Assembly (NCBI GenBank): GCA_021030905.1
Contig: JAGFMI010000006.1
Coordinates: forward strand, 1,426,001-1,490,000
Length of the DNA stretch: 64,000 nt
Reading direction: 5' to 3'
Origin: Pyrenula massariospora
Lineage: Eukaryota; Ascomycota; Eurotiomycetes; Pyrenulales; Pyrenulaceae
Shown: piece by piece, positions 32,598 to 43,125 of the stretch
How positions within the stretch are numbered: the stretch's first letter is position 1
Layout: the number at the start of each line of letters is the position of its first letter
The notes under the pieces: model-generated
Told to the model about the DNA's origin: nothing
The model's database searches: none
The model's input: only the letters and a program-made list of their open reading frames with translations
Program-made: the position numbers and the translations under genes

Positions 32598-34439
32598 ATG
32601 GAGTCTCTAACATTAGAGCCGCAGCCCGAGCATCATGCATTCCTCTCACGAGAACCCTCTCCGCATACTGCACGGGCCGGTGTAGCTTCATCTCCAATAG
32701 CCGCTCCACAGAAATCCTCAGCAGCACACGATTACAATTTCTCTGGCGCGTACGATGATCCTTCTACCGCTTCTGAATGTGAAGACTACACCGACGAAGG
32801 GATGGCCCGCCTGAATGAGACCTCATCGAGCCGCTCCTCAATCAGTTCGCTTCCGGCATCAATAACTGCCAGCGCAATACCGTACTCGAAAAATGAGAGA
32901 ACCCCAACAAAAACCTCGGGCTCTCACAGTCGCCTTGGCAGTGTGTCGAGCAATATACAGTCCTCCAAAAGACGGGTTGATCGAGAGCGAGAATCCCCAT
33001 TCAGACACCCTAGCTCAGTCTGCGCCATACAAATGCGGGACGAAGACGAAGAGAGCATCCTCCAGCGTCGTCGTGATTCAACACTCACTGGCCGCCTTTC
33101 AAACTTCTCAGCTCGAACCTCGACGTCCCTGACACCATCAAAAAGAAACTCTCGAGGCTCCAAAACCTCTCCACAGAAGCCGAAACCTAAACAAGAATAT
33201 CCTCTCGTCCTACTCCACTGCACTCTTCTCCCTCCCACGCTTCCAATGCAGACAAAAATCACCGACACTCTTCTACTCCAAGAAATTCTTCCGCCAGAGT
33301 TTCGCCGCCGCTGGAAACTCCTCAACGACCGCATCCTCTCCAATGGCGAGGTCAGCTCTCGGGGTATCCTTATCCCTCACCCGAGGGGCGAATACGACCT
33401 CTTGGAAGAACGACTGCTCGAGAGCCTTGAGTTAGCGCAACCGCGTCTCCGCGCTGGTCACTTCCTCGCAACAGATCCGCCCTCGACTCAAACTTCACAA
33501 GAACAGGATCCACCGCCGGTCAAAGAAGACGAAATCTCCACCAATGCTAGCTCAAAGTGCCCAGACTGTGGCACCCACCTCCCAATCAACGACGAATCGC
33601 GTAAATGGGAAATCAAGGTCTATGCAGCAAACGGATTGATGCGCGCAGGGGCATGGTCAGCGGCATGGAATGAGATGGAAAAGGTCGACGTCGAAGTCGG
33701 CCTGTGGCTCCCTGAGCCTATCAAGCGACAGATCGAAGAGACGCTGAACGAAATAGGTCTCCCTCCTGAGCCCCAGCCGTCATCACCACCGCAGCAACAA
33801 AACGCAGACCTCGACGAGCGAACCCGCGAGATCTACGGGAACACGTCCGCCAAGGTCGAGATCGAGCAGCCAGCGGAAGACTTGTTCTTTGAATCAACAC
33901 CGCGATCGACACACCGGTACAGCTCCCGCTCTCAATCACAGCCAAACCGACTCTTCACTCCCCGCCCCTCAACCTCTCCGTGCTCACATCCCTCCTTCAC
34001 TCATCGCCCTGAACCCGACCTCCAATCTCTCCTCCTCAACTCCCTCCGCGTCCTCTCTCGCGACAGACGGAACGTCGCTATCGCCGTGCTCAGCGTGCTG
34101 GTTCTCTTTTTCGCTGTCGCCAGCCGGCCGCCGGCCACTGCTCCGTCGCTCACCCCCGCTTCAGAAGCAGTCACTGCTTCGGTAATGACCAGTAGTGCAA
34201 GTGTGCCGCTCCCGTCCTCGTCGTCGCTTGCGAGCCCGGCGACTACGGGGAGTTTACCTCCTGAAGCCGTAGTGGCAGATCACGCCAGGGGAGAAAAGAG
34301 GGTCGAGACGCAAGCTTCGGTGACGATGGGGGATGAGAGGTATCAAACTAAGACTGGAGCTGAAACTAAGTCTACGGGAGAGGTTGTAGATGTTGTTGTT
34401 GGTGATGCTGAGGAACGCATGATGATTATGAACGACTGA
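32598..34439 (+). CDS. Conserved fungal protein with CxxC block and one C-terminal membrane helix, 613 aa
   Basis: I know no firm function; similar fungal proteins have, to my recollection, been labelled 'pathway-specific nitrogen regulator', which I would not trust without a search. The first 210 residues are Ser/Arg/Thr-rich and likely disordered. A conserved-looking core follows: YPLVLLHCTLLPPTLP, LLEERLLESLELAQPRLR, a CPDCGTHLP knuckle near residue 320, then WEIKVYAANGLMRAGAWSAA and VEVGLWLPEP. A single hydrophobic segment, VAIAVLSVLVLFFAVA, lies near residues 490-508, followed by a 100-residue tail. The ATG at 32598 (MESLTLEPQPEHHAFL) is the first ATG in the frame; upstream codons are open but lack an ATG. 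One exon. Confidence 0.75.
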   Translation: MESLTLEPQPEHHAFLSREPSPHTARAGVASSPIAAPQKSSAAHDYNFSGAYDDPSTASECEDYTDEGMARLNETSSSRSSISSLPASITASAIPYSKNERTPTKTSGSHSRLGSVSSNIQSSKRRVDRERESPFRHPSSVCAIQMRDEDEESILQRRRDSTLTGRLSNFSARTSTSLTPSKRNSRGSKTSPQKPKPKQEYPLVLLHCTLLPPTLPMQTKITDTLLLQEILPPEFRRRWKLLNDRILSNGEVSSRGILIPHPRGEYDLLEERLLESLELAQPRLRAGHFLATDPPSTQTSQEQDPPPVKEDEISTNASSKCPDCGTHLPINDESRKWEIKVYAANGLMRAGAWSAAWNEMEKVDVEVGLWLPEPIKRQIEETLNEIGLPPEPQPSSPPQQQNADLDERTREIYGNTSAKVEIEQPAEDLFFESTPRSTHRYSSRSQSQPNRLFTPRPSTSPCSHPSFTHRPEPDLQSLLLNSLRVLSRDRRNVAIAVLSVLVLFFAVASRPPATAPSLTPASEAVTASVMTSSASVPLPSSSSLASPATTGSLPPEAVVADHARGEKRVETQASVTMGDERYQTKTGAETKSTGEVVDVVVGDAEERMMIMND

Positions 34440-36284
34440 AGTACTTTATTTCTATTAAGATGGGATGGCATGGAATGGAGGGATGAGATACCTTTTTCAG
34501 CGTGTAGAGCTTTTGTGTTTAGATACCTATTTGTTTCGTGTGTCTGTCCGTCAGTCCGTCTGTTTATTGGTGTGGTGGTGGTAGTGGATGGGATACCATG
34601 TCGTACATCGCAAAGTAGTCTACGAGATGTACATATATGTACGTAGCTAATACAATACGATATACGATACATTTTTCATCGACTAACATACTTTCATAAC
34701 TATAGTAGATCCTTTATTTTTCTAGTTTAACCTTTTTCTCTTCTTAATATCCTTATTTACACGACTTGTCACGTACTATCCGCAGATCGGCCAGCAATCA
34801 AGTTCATTCTCCCCGTCGACGCACCACCTCCGTCCGTGACAGATTGATAGGCGTTTTTCAGATGCCGAATCCGGATGAAGAAGGGGCCACAAATCATCTT
34901 TTGAGGATATTCGACTGGCGGAGGCTCCCCTAGGGGGTTAGGCCTAGAGTGCCTGCAGACTCCCGCCTATATCTTCTAGTTACATGTCCATCTGGTAGAG
35001 GTTCTAGACTTTCCCCATTACCACCTGACGTTTAAAGATCAACGTGATCTAGGTCGCCTCAAGCATTCAACGTCATTTTCATCAATTCCGTCAAGTCTTC
35101 TGAGACACCTTCTCACTCGACTTTACCCAGAAGCTGATCTTTGATCCTGTGTCTGGAAAAGCATGAGTCATGACAAGGCTGTTTTCTCGAGACGTTGGAG
35201 CAAATTCTGAATCATGTACAATCCTGCAAGGGTTTAGCTTTCTACATGTGGCTTCTCAATTGGCTTGTTTCACAATGCACATCTGGCATTACGTTGATGG
35301 CTTGAAGCCGCTGATATCAGCCTGCCTTGGTGTCCACATTGCTCTGGACAATTACTCCAAGTGAACCAGCATCTAGATTGCCGAAGAAGTACGTTGGTGG
35401 AAGGCTCTGTGTGTCTCAGCCCACCAACCGAAGATTCTACATGTGCAGCCAGCCACTTGAAGATCACACATGGTTGTTAGCCAGCCACGCGGGTAACAAA
35501 AAAAGTGGCACCGCAAAAATTTCCCAATGTTCTTCCTTAATTGTAGCAAGGATTGAGGTCGAAATGTAAAGCCTTGAAAGCTTAAACATATAAATTTAGC
35601 AATTCTGAACCATTTGCACCTAGTTTGAAAAAAGTTATATCGAAATTGATCGTAATAATCAAGTCTTAAGAACGAGGCTTTGTACGTGGGATGGTGAATT
35701 GTCACGAGAAGGCAAGTTTTGCGGTGCCACTGTGTTTGTCACCCGAAGGCCAGCCATGCACAGGTATGTCTTGTTCTGCATTGAGCAATAAAGTAGGTGC
35801 TGGGCGTTCAACTCCTAGGTTTAGTCTCACGTTGACAGATGTATCCTCGCTTTATTGGCTCGATGAATGTGATATCGGGTTGATCGTACGTGACAGCTTC
35901 GCAGCCTACAAGATTTTTCAATGCCCGTTGCCGAACTTCTCAGCAAGGACCGAGTAATCGAGAGCGCTGATCTTCTCAGACAAGGTGCAGCGACGAGAAC
36001 GGCCTCATGTACGTCACTTGAAATGTAGTGGCTGATCAAGCAATGCAGCCCCTTGCTGAAGCCCAATAGGTAGAACCCTAGACGTCAGTTTTCTTCAATG
36101 ACGATCGGAGCAGATCAAATCCAGTCCATTCTGCGTATGTTTTCAGATATATCAGAGACATCTCAGCTTCCTTTTTCTGAAAGCCTAGGGAAGCTCCAAT
36201 TTCCAACTCCTTTGTGATTTCATCTGTTAGTATTTCGGGGAGTGACACTCAGCCCGTTCTACCATCAGGTGTATTGCTATAGTC
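34440..36284. other. 1.8-kb spacer with an inverted-repeat element
   Basis: Holds the 254-bp element at 35491-35744 and the promoter of the decarboxylase-like gene. No supported gene. Frames such as 35170-35364 and 35373-35705 overlap the element and have no domain. Confidence 0.5.
35491..35744. mobile_element. Non-autonomous inverted-repeat element (MITE-like), 254 bp
   Basis: Terminal inverted repeats of 28 bp match at 25 positions: 35491-35518 and 35717-35744, beginning GGGTRACAAA and ending AGTGGCACCGCAAAA. The interior is AT-rich and non-coding. An 11-bp near-direct repeat GCCAGCCAYGC flanks it (35480-35490, immediately left; 35749-35759, four bases off on the right), which could be a target duplication of the size used by Mutator-like transposons. 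Superfamily assignment is tentative. Confidence 0.65.
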
Positions 36285-37568
36285 ATGGTCAAGGCCAACA
36301 GAATCGGCAGCTGGCTGCCCAGCGATCCGCGCGTGTTGAGGAAATGGGTCCACAAGAAGGTGCAACAAGTCGAAAAAGATCCTCCGAAGTGGTCTTCAGT
36401 TGTTGATGACTTCTACAATATGGTCATCAACGACCCTGAGCTATACATGCTCTTCAACGAAATGCTGACGGAAGTGCCTGCCAAATACAAGACTGACCCA
36501 GCGGGATGCCCAGAAATTCGAGACCTTGAAACGCTGTTTCATGTATTCCAACTCATCTTGACCAAAGCACCAGCCTGGGATAGCTCTGCACAAATTGGTA
36601 CTCCCATCAACGCAGTGCTAGACTGGCCGATGGGCACTAAAGCTGGCTTCGCTGCATTCCTGAAGTCCAACGTTAACGAGCAATTCAAGAAGATGCTGAC
36701 CTGTTGGGGGCAATTCCTTACAACTGAAGCATCTACCGGCACCTTGAACAACAAGCCAGGCGGTTGGTTCTCACAGGTCGCGTTGAACAGTCCACACATG
36801 CGAGGTCTCGCCGAGGACTTTGGCGTAGATGTCACAAAGCCCACCGGAGGGTTTGCTTCTTGGGACGCCTTCTTCACGCGAGAATTTGTTCCCGGCCGTC
36901 GTCCCGTCAGCTCTCAAGGCGATGACAGGGTCATCGTGAGCGCGGCCGAAGCCACCCCCTTCGCGGTACAGCGCGATGTCCGACTCCTCGACACTTTCTG
37001 GATTAAAAGCCAGAAATACTCTCTGGCACACATGATGAACAATGACCCTCGTGCCAGCCAATTTGTTGGCGGCACTGTGTACCAGGCTTTCCTCAGCGCC
37101 GATAGCTACCATCGCTTCCACGCCCCTGTATCCGGGCAGATCGTTTGCAAGCCTGACATTGTGCCGGGAACCTATTACTCTGAGCCATTGTCCACCGGAT
37201 TCAGTCCTGACTCGGGGAAACCTGACCCAGATCCAGGTGCGGATGAGGCTTCACAAGGCTACATTTCTGCCGTCGCCACCCGCGGCGTCATGTTTATCCA
37301 GGCGGATAACCACAACATCGGACTTGTCTGTATGGTTGTGATCGGTATGGCTGAAGTGTCATCGGTTGACATCACCATGCCGCCTCGGAAACCGTTCAAA
37401 AAGGGAGATCAGCTGGGCATGTTCCATTTTGGGGGCTCAACACATTGCTTGTGCTTTTTGCCAGGTGTGCATTTAGAGTTCAATTTCCCAGACGATCTTC
37501 CGGGACCGAACAACGATATTCAGTGGCCGGTGAACCAGGCTCTTGCCGCGGTAACTTCAACGGCTTAG
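36285..37568 (+). CDS. Phosphatidylserine decarboxylase-like enzyme (PsiD-type), 427 aa
   Basis: Pyruvoyl-dependent decarboxylase-fold protein with an N-terminal PSDC domain (about residues 30-170) and a C-terminal PS decarboxylase domain. Visible marks are SADSYHRFHAPVSGQI with the catalytic His, and HFGGSTHCLCF carrying a GGST version of the self-cleavage LGST motif, whose serine becomes the pyruvoyl group. There is no mitochondrial presequence or membrane anchor, so this is not the housekeeping Psd1. The same architecture is found in the fungal tryptophan decarboxylase PsiD and in many uncharacterised ascomycete proteins, so a soluble amino-acid decarboxylase is as likely as a phospholipid enzyme. 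Single exon. No methyltransferase, kinase or P450 flanks it, so a psilocybin-like cluster is not present. Confidence 0.86.
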   Translation: MVKANRIGSWLPSDPRVLRKWVHKKVQQVEKDPPKWSSVVDDFYNMVINDPELYMLFNEMLTEVPAKYKTDPAGCPEIRDLETLFHVFQLILTKAPAWDSSAQIGTPINAVLDWPMGTKAGFAAFLKSNVNEQFKKMLTCWGQFLTTEASTGTLNNKPGGWFSQVALNSPHMRGLAEDFGVDVTKPTGGFASWDAFFTREFVPGRRPVSSQGDDRVIVSAAEATPFAVQRDVRLLDTFWIKSQKYSLAHMMNNDPRASQFVGGTVYQAFLSADSYHRFHAPVSGQIVCKPDIVPGTYYSEPLSTGFSPDSGKPDPDPGADEASQGYISAVATRGVMFIQADNHNIGLVCMVVIGMAEVSSVDITMPPRKPFKKGDQLGMFHFGGSTHCLCFLPGVHLEFNFPDDLPGPNNDIQWPVNQALAAVTSTA

Positions 37569-38384
37569 AGGGCTCGGGTATCGCCGTTGACGCAACTCTG
37601 AGATTCCTGCATTGTCTCGTAAAGCTTTGATAGTACAAGAAATAAGCGAAATAGCTAGTTTGATAATAGACCGCTAGCTCTTCGTAGACCGTGCAGAACC
37701 GTGTCGTGGACGGGATAACAACTAATGGGAGAATGAGAGGCGGAAAGAGTTGAGCCTGGAACAAGCAATGCCCGGAAAATAGCTGGGAAACAGCTTATAG
37801 TTAAGGCTCCGTTCAGGAAGCCGGAGGCTCGTTGTGGGGAGCAAAAACTGCCGCTATTGACGTTCGAGTTTAAGGTGCAAACGACGCCTAAAATGTCCGT
37901 CTCAATAGCGGCCGGTTCCGCTCCGCACCACTAGGGAGCCCCGGAAGCTATCCAAAAGACAACAATTCCGCACCACACAGCATCCATATGCAACATCGAT
38001 GATCATGACAGTGAGAAAATATGTGTAAGAAATTCATTATAGTAATTACAGATAGGAATCTACTATGGATCATACTAACAGCAGATGGCGGTCACCCTGA
38101 ATTCAGGGCTCAAGTCGTTTTCAGAATTATATTCTAACCCTAGGTATGGACAAGCAGCCACCTCCCTGCCATCTAGATTCGCTTCGTTCAGGTCAAATCT
38201 CCCGCACCAACGAGCGCTATATTATATGTCCATATAAGACCGCCAACGCCAACGACAGCGTCAACCTTTTTCCGCGGCTCGACTCTTCCCTTCCCTTCCC
38301 TTCTCAAAATATTCGTCCGTCTCAGTTATTCAGCATATTTTGATGCAGATTAAATGTCATCACCTCATAATTCATGCATTCTCC
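37569..38384. other. Spacer between convergent genes
   Basis: Lies between the 3' ends of the decarboxylase-like gene and Hsp104. No supported gene or repeat. Confidence 0.5.
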
Positions 38385-41192
38385 TCATTCATAAAGTTCC
38401 ATGCCATCCCCCTTCCCCTGATCCATCTCATTAACCGCATCCTCCATCTCCTCGTCCTCGTCCGCGCCAAACCCATTGATCCCATCGCTCTCCTCATGGT
38501 TTGGTAAAACCGTAATCTTATTATCCCGCATCACCACCCGTGCCGTCTCGCCGTCTCTGATGCTCCCCCTTAGCATCAGCACCGCCATCCTGTTCAGGAC
38601 TTCCTTCTCGATGAGCCGGCTCAGCGGTCTCGCGCCGTACGCGGGGCTATACCCAGCAGAGCCAAGGTAGTCTTTGACCTCATCAGAAGCGTCAATGGTG
38701 ACTTTCCGATCATTCGACTCGAGCCGTTTCTGGATCTCGCCGAGCCGCACGTCGACGATCTTCCGGATCTCCCTCCGGGTCAGCCGGTTGAAGATCACGA
38801 TCGAGCTGATCCTGTTCAGGAACTCGGGCAAGAAATAATTCCGGAGCGACGTCATGACCAGCTCCCGCGTCGTCGGGTCGATGCGGCCGTCCGGCGCGTT
38901 CTGGCGTGAGAGGTACTCCGCGCCGAGGTTGGACGTCATGACGACGATGCAGTTGCGTGCGTCGACGACGCGGCCTTGGCCGTCGGTGATGCGTCCGTCG
39001 TCCATCAGCTGTAGGAGGACGGTGAGGACTTCCTTGGCGCCTTTCTCGACTTCGTCGAAGAGTAAGATAGAAAATGGTCGACGGCGTAGGGCTTCAGTGA
39101 GCTGGCCGCCGGCGTCATGACCGACGTAGCCTGGCGGGGCGCCGATCATGCGGGAGAGGGAGTGGCGTTCTTGGTATTCGGACATGTCGAAGCGAACCAT
39201 GGCTTTGGCGTCGTCGAAAAGGAACTCAGCTAGTGCTTTGGTGAGAAGGGTTTTACCTGTTCCGGAGGGACCGCAGAAGAGGAATGAGGGAGGTTGGTTC
39301 GGGCTAGAGAGGCCGGAACGTTGAAGGCGAATGGCATTGGAGACGCTGGTGACAGCTTCTTTTTGGCCAACAACGATCTTGCCTAGGTATTTTTCCATCT
39401 GTAGGAGCTTGTCCTTTTCGGAAGTTTTCAATCGGGTGACGGGAATACCGGTCCAGCGGCCCACAATCTCATTAATTTGATCTGGACCGACCGCATCTGT
39501 CACGAGAGCCTGCTCGCCGATGGAGCCGCGCCGCTCGGAGGCTTCAGCGTCCGCACGAGCTCGTGCCTCCTCGAGCTCTTCTATCCGTTTTGTGACGTCT
39601 GGTATTGCGTAATAAGCGAGGTCGGATGCAGTCTGAAGATCACCAGATCGTTCGGCTTCTTCTCTCTTGACTTTGAGAGAGTCTAGCTTAATCTTTTGGT
39701 CTTGGAGATCCTTGCTCCGCTGTCTCTCACTTTCGTATTTTTCTCGAATGGGAATCAAATCGTCTTGGACATTGGCTGCTTCTTTTTTGGCTTCATCCAG
39801 ACGCGCTTTGGATGCGGAATCCTTCTCTCGCTCCAGAGCATGTATTTCGATTTGTAGCTGGCGATATCTCCGCTCCATAGTATCGAGTGCTTCTGGTTGA
39901 GATTCACGCGTGACTCGAACAGCTGCGGCTGCCTCATCAATCAGATCTACTGCAGAATCAGGAAGTCGGCGAGCAGTCAGATAACGAGCTGCGAGATTGG
40001 CTGCAGCAACGAGAGCGCCATCAAGAATGTTGACACCATGGTGTACTTCGTACTTTTCTTTCAGCCCTCTGAGAATCGAGATGGTTTCTGCAATACTAGG
40101 TTCTTTGACGAGAACTTGTTGAAATCTTCGCTCGAAAGCCTGATCTTTTTCGATGTACTTGCGGTACTCTGCCAACGTAGTCGCACCGATGCAGTGTAGT
40201 TGACCTCTCGCAAGCATAGGCTTTAATAAGTTTGCGGCATCCATGCCGCCTTCACCGCTTGAACCGGCTCCCATTAGGAGATGGATTTCATCCACGAAGA
40301 GCACAATCATCTCATGTGACTCCTCGATCTCTTTCAGCACGCCTTTCATTCGTTCTTCAAACTCTCCTCGGTACTTGCTACCAGCCACGAGGGAGCCGAC
40401 ATCTAGCGAGAGCAACTTGCAGGCAGCGAGGTTGGCCGGCACATCTGCGTTGACAATTCGCTGGGCGAGACCTTCGACAACTGTGGTTTTACCCACTCCC
40501 GGCTCACCAATTAAGACCGGGTTATTCTTTGTTCGTCGACTGAGAATCCGAACGACTCGTCGAATTTCTTCTTCCCGCCCGATGACAGGGTCTATTTTAC
40601 CTTCCCGTGCCATAGAAGTCATGTCGATGGTGAATTTCTTCAAATTGTCGTTTTCTCCCTCTGCATCGGCCGTCTTAGAATCAACACGTCGGTTGCCCCG
40701 GATCTGTTGAACGGCATTATCAATCAATTCTTTCTTCGGAATATTGGATTCTGCAAGCGCTTTTTGTATCTGTGAATCGGCACATAGAGTGGTGATGAGG
40801 TGATCAATTGCAATATAACTATCTTTCTGTACCTTCGCGAGCTCGTTAGCACCTCTCAGCACTTTCCGGAACTCCGGGCTCATGGAAAGGTGTTCTGGTG
40901 GAGGATCTTGTGACGGTAACCGGACCAGCTGCTTTTGAAGACTTCGTGCCATTTGCTGCGCATCACCATGAGCTCGTTCCACAACCTGGCGGAAGAGCGG
41001 CTGGGAGCTGGCCGCGTGAGAAGCATTGACAGTGGTCTGTTGGTCCTTAGACTCATCTGGTGGCGGGTCGTAGAGAGCTATGGCAAGGTGGATGGGTTGT
41101 ATTTGAGAGTGCGAATACTGTTGAGCTAGTTGTTCCGCATCTGCCAGCGCTTTGTGGGCGCGATCTGTCAGTTGCATGCCCTGCTGAGACAT
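38385..41192 (-). CDS. HSP104: Hsp104/ClpB-type AAA+ disaggregase, 935 aa
   Basis: Cytosolic/nuclear hexameric unfoldase that pulls proteins out of aggregates. One exon. Order: Clp N-domain (about 1-160), NBD1 with Walker A GEPGVGKT and Walker B VLFVDEIH, the coiled-coil M domain rich in Glu/Arg/Lys (about 410-530), NBD2 with Walker A GPSGTGKT and Walker B ILLFDEVEK, MSEYQERHSLSRMIGAPPGY, and a very acidic C-tail (EDEEMEDAVNEMD). Length and domains match full Hsp104; no organelle presequence precedes the ATG at 41192, which I chose because the frame upstream starts only with TTG. Heat-shock elements lie 220-260 bp upstream. In this family it works with Hsp70/Hsp40 and small Hsps, one of which is 10 kb away. 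Confidence 0.96.
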   Translation of the reverse strand: MSQQGMQLTDRAHKALADAEQLAQQYSHSQIQPIHLAIALYDPPPDESKDQQTTVNASHAASSQPLFRQVVERAHGDAQQMARSLQKQLVRLPSQDPPPEHLSMSPEFRKVLRGANELAKVQKDSYIAIDHLITTLCADSQIQKALAESNIPKKELIDNAVQQIRGNRRVDSKTADAEGENDNLKKFTIDMTSMAREGKIDPVIGREEEIRRVVRILSRRTKNNPVLIGEPGVGKTTVVEGLAQRIVNADVPANLAACKLLSLDVGSLVAGSKYRGEFEERMKGVLKEIEESHEMIVLFVDEIHLLMGAGSSGEGGMDAANLLKPMLARGQLHCIGATTLAEYRKYIEKDQAFERRFQQVLVKEPSIAETISILRGLKEKYEVHHGVNILDGALVAAANLAARYLTARRLPDSAVDLIDEAAAAVRVTRESQPEALDTMERRYRQLQIEIHALEREKDSASKARLDEAKKEAANVQDDLIPIREKYESERQRSKDLQDQKIKLDSLKVKREEAERSGDLQTASDLAYYAIPDVTKRIEELEEARARADAEASERRGSIGEQALVTDAVGPDQINEIVGRWTGIPVTRLKTSEKDKLLQMEKYLGKIVVGQKEAVTSVSNAIRLQRSGLSSPNQPPSFLFCGPSGTGKTLLTKALAEFLFDDAKAMVRFDMSEYQERHSLSRMIGAPPGYVGHDAGGQLTEALRRRPFSILLFDEVEKGAKEVLTVLLQLMDDGRITDGQGRVVDARNCIVVMTSNLGAEYLSRQNAPDGRIDPTTRELVMTSLRNYFLPEFLNRISSIVIFNRLTRREIRKIVDVRLGEIQKRLESNDRKVTIDASDEVKDYLGSAGYSPAYGARPLSRLIEKEVLNRMAVLMLRGSIRDGETARVVMRDNKITVLPNHEESDGINGFGADEDEEMEDAVNEMDQGKGDGMELYE

Positions 41193-43125
41193 GCTGGGCA
41201 ACTAGGTCGTCAATATGTATGAGAAAGGTGTGTGAGATGGAACAAAATTATATGCAGCGCAGGAATTTATAGGCCCGGTGTGTGATATGTTCAATCAGGT
41301 TGTTCCTGTGAATTGGGGGTAGGTCTAAGGGAAGTTGAAGAACCGAAGGTGAAGGTAAAGCAATTGAAGTGTTGCAACCTAGTTAGAGGCCAATTTGTGG
41401 AGTTGAGGCGGCGCGAAGCTTCGAGTATGACGAAGTACCTTCCAGAAGCTGGCCCATACGCTAGTCCCCCTGCAGTTAGGGCTAGTGCTCGACGCAGTAA
41501 TGCGCTTATGCCGCTTTCGCCCAGTGCCCAACGACCTCCGTCCACGCTCGGCCCTTCTTGCTCGATGAAACAGAAGACCAATAGTCTCAACTCTCGTGAG
41601 CTGTCTGATAGGGAACAGCATCATGCTACTAGTGATCCTCTGAACGCCGGCGTTTCACGGAAGACTTTTCACGGAGATTTTTGTGCTACTGGGTGAGAAG
41701 ATGCCTCATAATCTTTGCCACCTGTCTTACGTGACCACGTGAAGCGAAGATAATCACTTGCCCAATAACGTTTTATTGCAGCGAATACCCTAAGGATGCT
41801 GACTTGAATGCCGCTGGTGAATGGACACTCTTGTGTACCTGAGAGAATTTTCTCTTGGTATTGCTGTTCTGTGCCGGTTGTGAAAGGTTTGATCGAAGAC
41901 TAAATCGACCACACCCCCAAAGAACTCGGGTGCTTCAAGATCGTCATTATGTAATATAGGCAAAGAAACATTAGATAATGCTGAGGTACGCTCTTAGTCT
42001 TGGTTATGCCAGTCCTATCGAGGACTCCTTACATGTATTAGCCCATTGTGACGTGGTCATTAACTGCCGAGGTTTCGTCGACTATGTGTCTGCCCAGAGC
42101 ATCTTTGGAAAGGACATTAGGTTGCCTATCGGGATTGCCTAGCCTATCATTGACCAGCCTTTTCGGTATTACGGAACTAGAATTTCGAAGGAAAGCCTGA
42201 CAACATGATCCAAAAATATTTTCTGTAGAATCAACCGATTCCACACGGCACTATTTGCTTTCTAGGCAGAATGAGGGTGACATTCCTTCCGTGATTGGAC
42301 CAGTCCAGGCTCACGTACTCTCTGCGGCAGCCAACGAAGCAGATTACATAAAAAGCGGCTCTGTAACAATGGTTAGCAATTGGAAAGAACTGCAACGTAG
42401 AACAAGGAATGGGAAATTGCTGGCGGAGAGGCCGTTAGGGTTTCTTCTGACTCTCCATTCTATATGTCGAACAGAGATTGATATTCTTCCCCAAAGGGTT
42501 AGTCCAACGTCAATATGTATTCGGCGGGCACTGTCTTGGACCCCACTTGCTGCTTGCATGGGGCTAAATGTGGTCGGTAAGAAGCATGGTGTTACTTGAG
42601 TCCGACCTGCCTAGGTAGGTAGGTAAATTCATGAAGGATTCCAAGAAGGAGCAAGAGCAGGGGCGATCCACATACGGAGACTTGAACATCGAAGCTTCTC
42701 AATGACCGAATGACGGGCTCAGGATGTCGTGGCGGCCTCCCAAGCAACAGAATTCAAGAATTCAAGCACCATGGGAGCGGTCTCTTTAGCGGCTCTACAA
42801 GAGACGATGAGCAATGACTAAGAGAACGGAAAGAGAAAATGCAACGAAAGTCAGTTCACAGGGCACATGTATCTCCAATATGGAATTCAAGTTATCGTTG
42901 GACCCATTGTAAATCACATGAATCATAGTGATCGACTGTATCAGATTGGAGAACGCCGGTGTTCCAACCGCTGTGATCATTACTGTAAAATGTTTGTCCT
43001 ATCTGGTTTTCACAACCAACATGTACAATCGCAAGATTTCCCGTCAAATATTCCCGTCATTGCTTGCTAAATGCTATTAAAAGTGTTAATGAAAACTTGT
43101 AAATCACCTAAAGGCCGGCTCTCAA
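41193..43125. other. HSP104 promoter and 1.9-kb gene-poor spacer
   Basis: Beyond the heat-shock elements no feature could be defended. Frames at 42255-42599 and 42038-42244 lack domains. A short GGTA repeat occurs near 42612-42624. Confidence 0.45.
41415..41450. promoter_or_regulatory. Heat-shock elements upstream of HSP104
   Basis: GAAGCTTC (41415-41422) and TTCCAGAA (41440-41447) each match the nGAAnnTTCn/TTCnnGAA consensus bound by Hsf1; another GAA lies between them. They sit about 220-260 bp before the HSP104 start. A stress-response-element word CCCCT follows just upstream, near 41466. Confidence 0.65.

Noticed and set aside
36285-37568. Psilocybin-like gene cluster around the decarboxylase
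   Set aside because: No kinase, methyltransferase, P450 or transporter of that pathway lies nearby; neighbours are housekeeping or unrelated.
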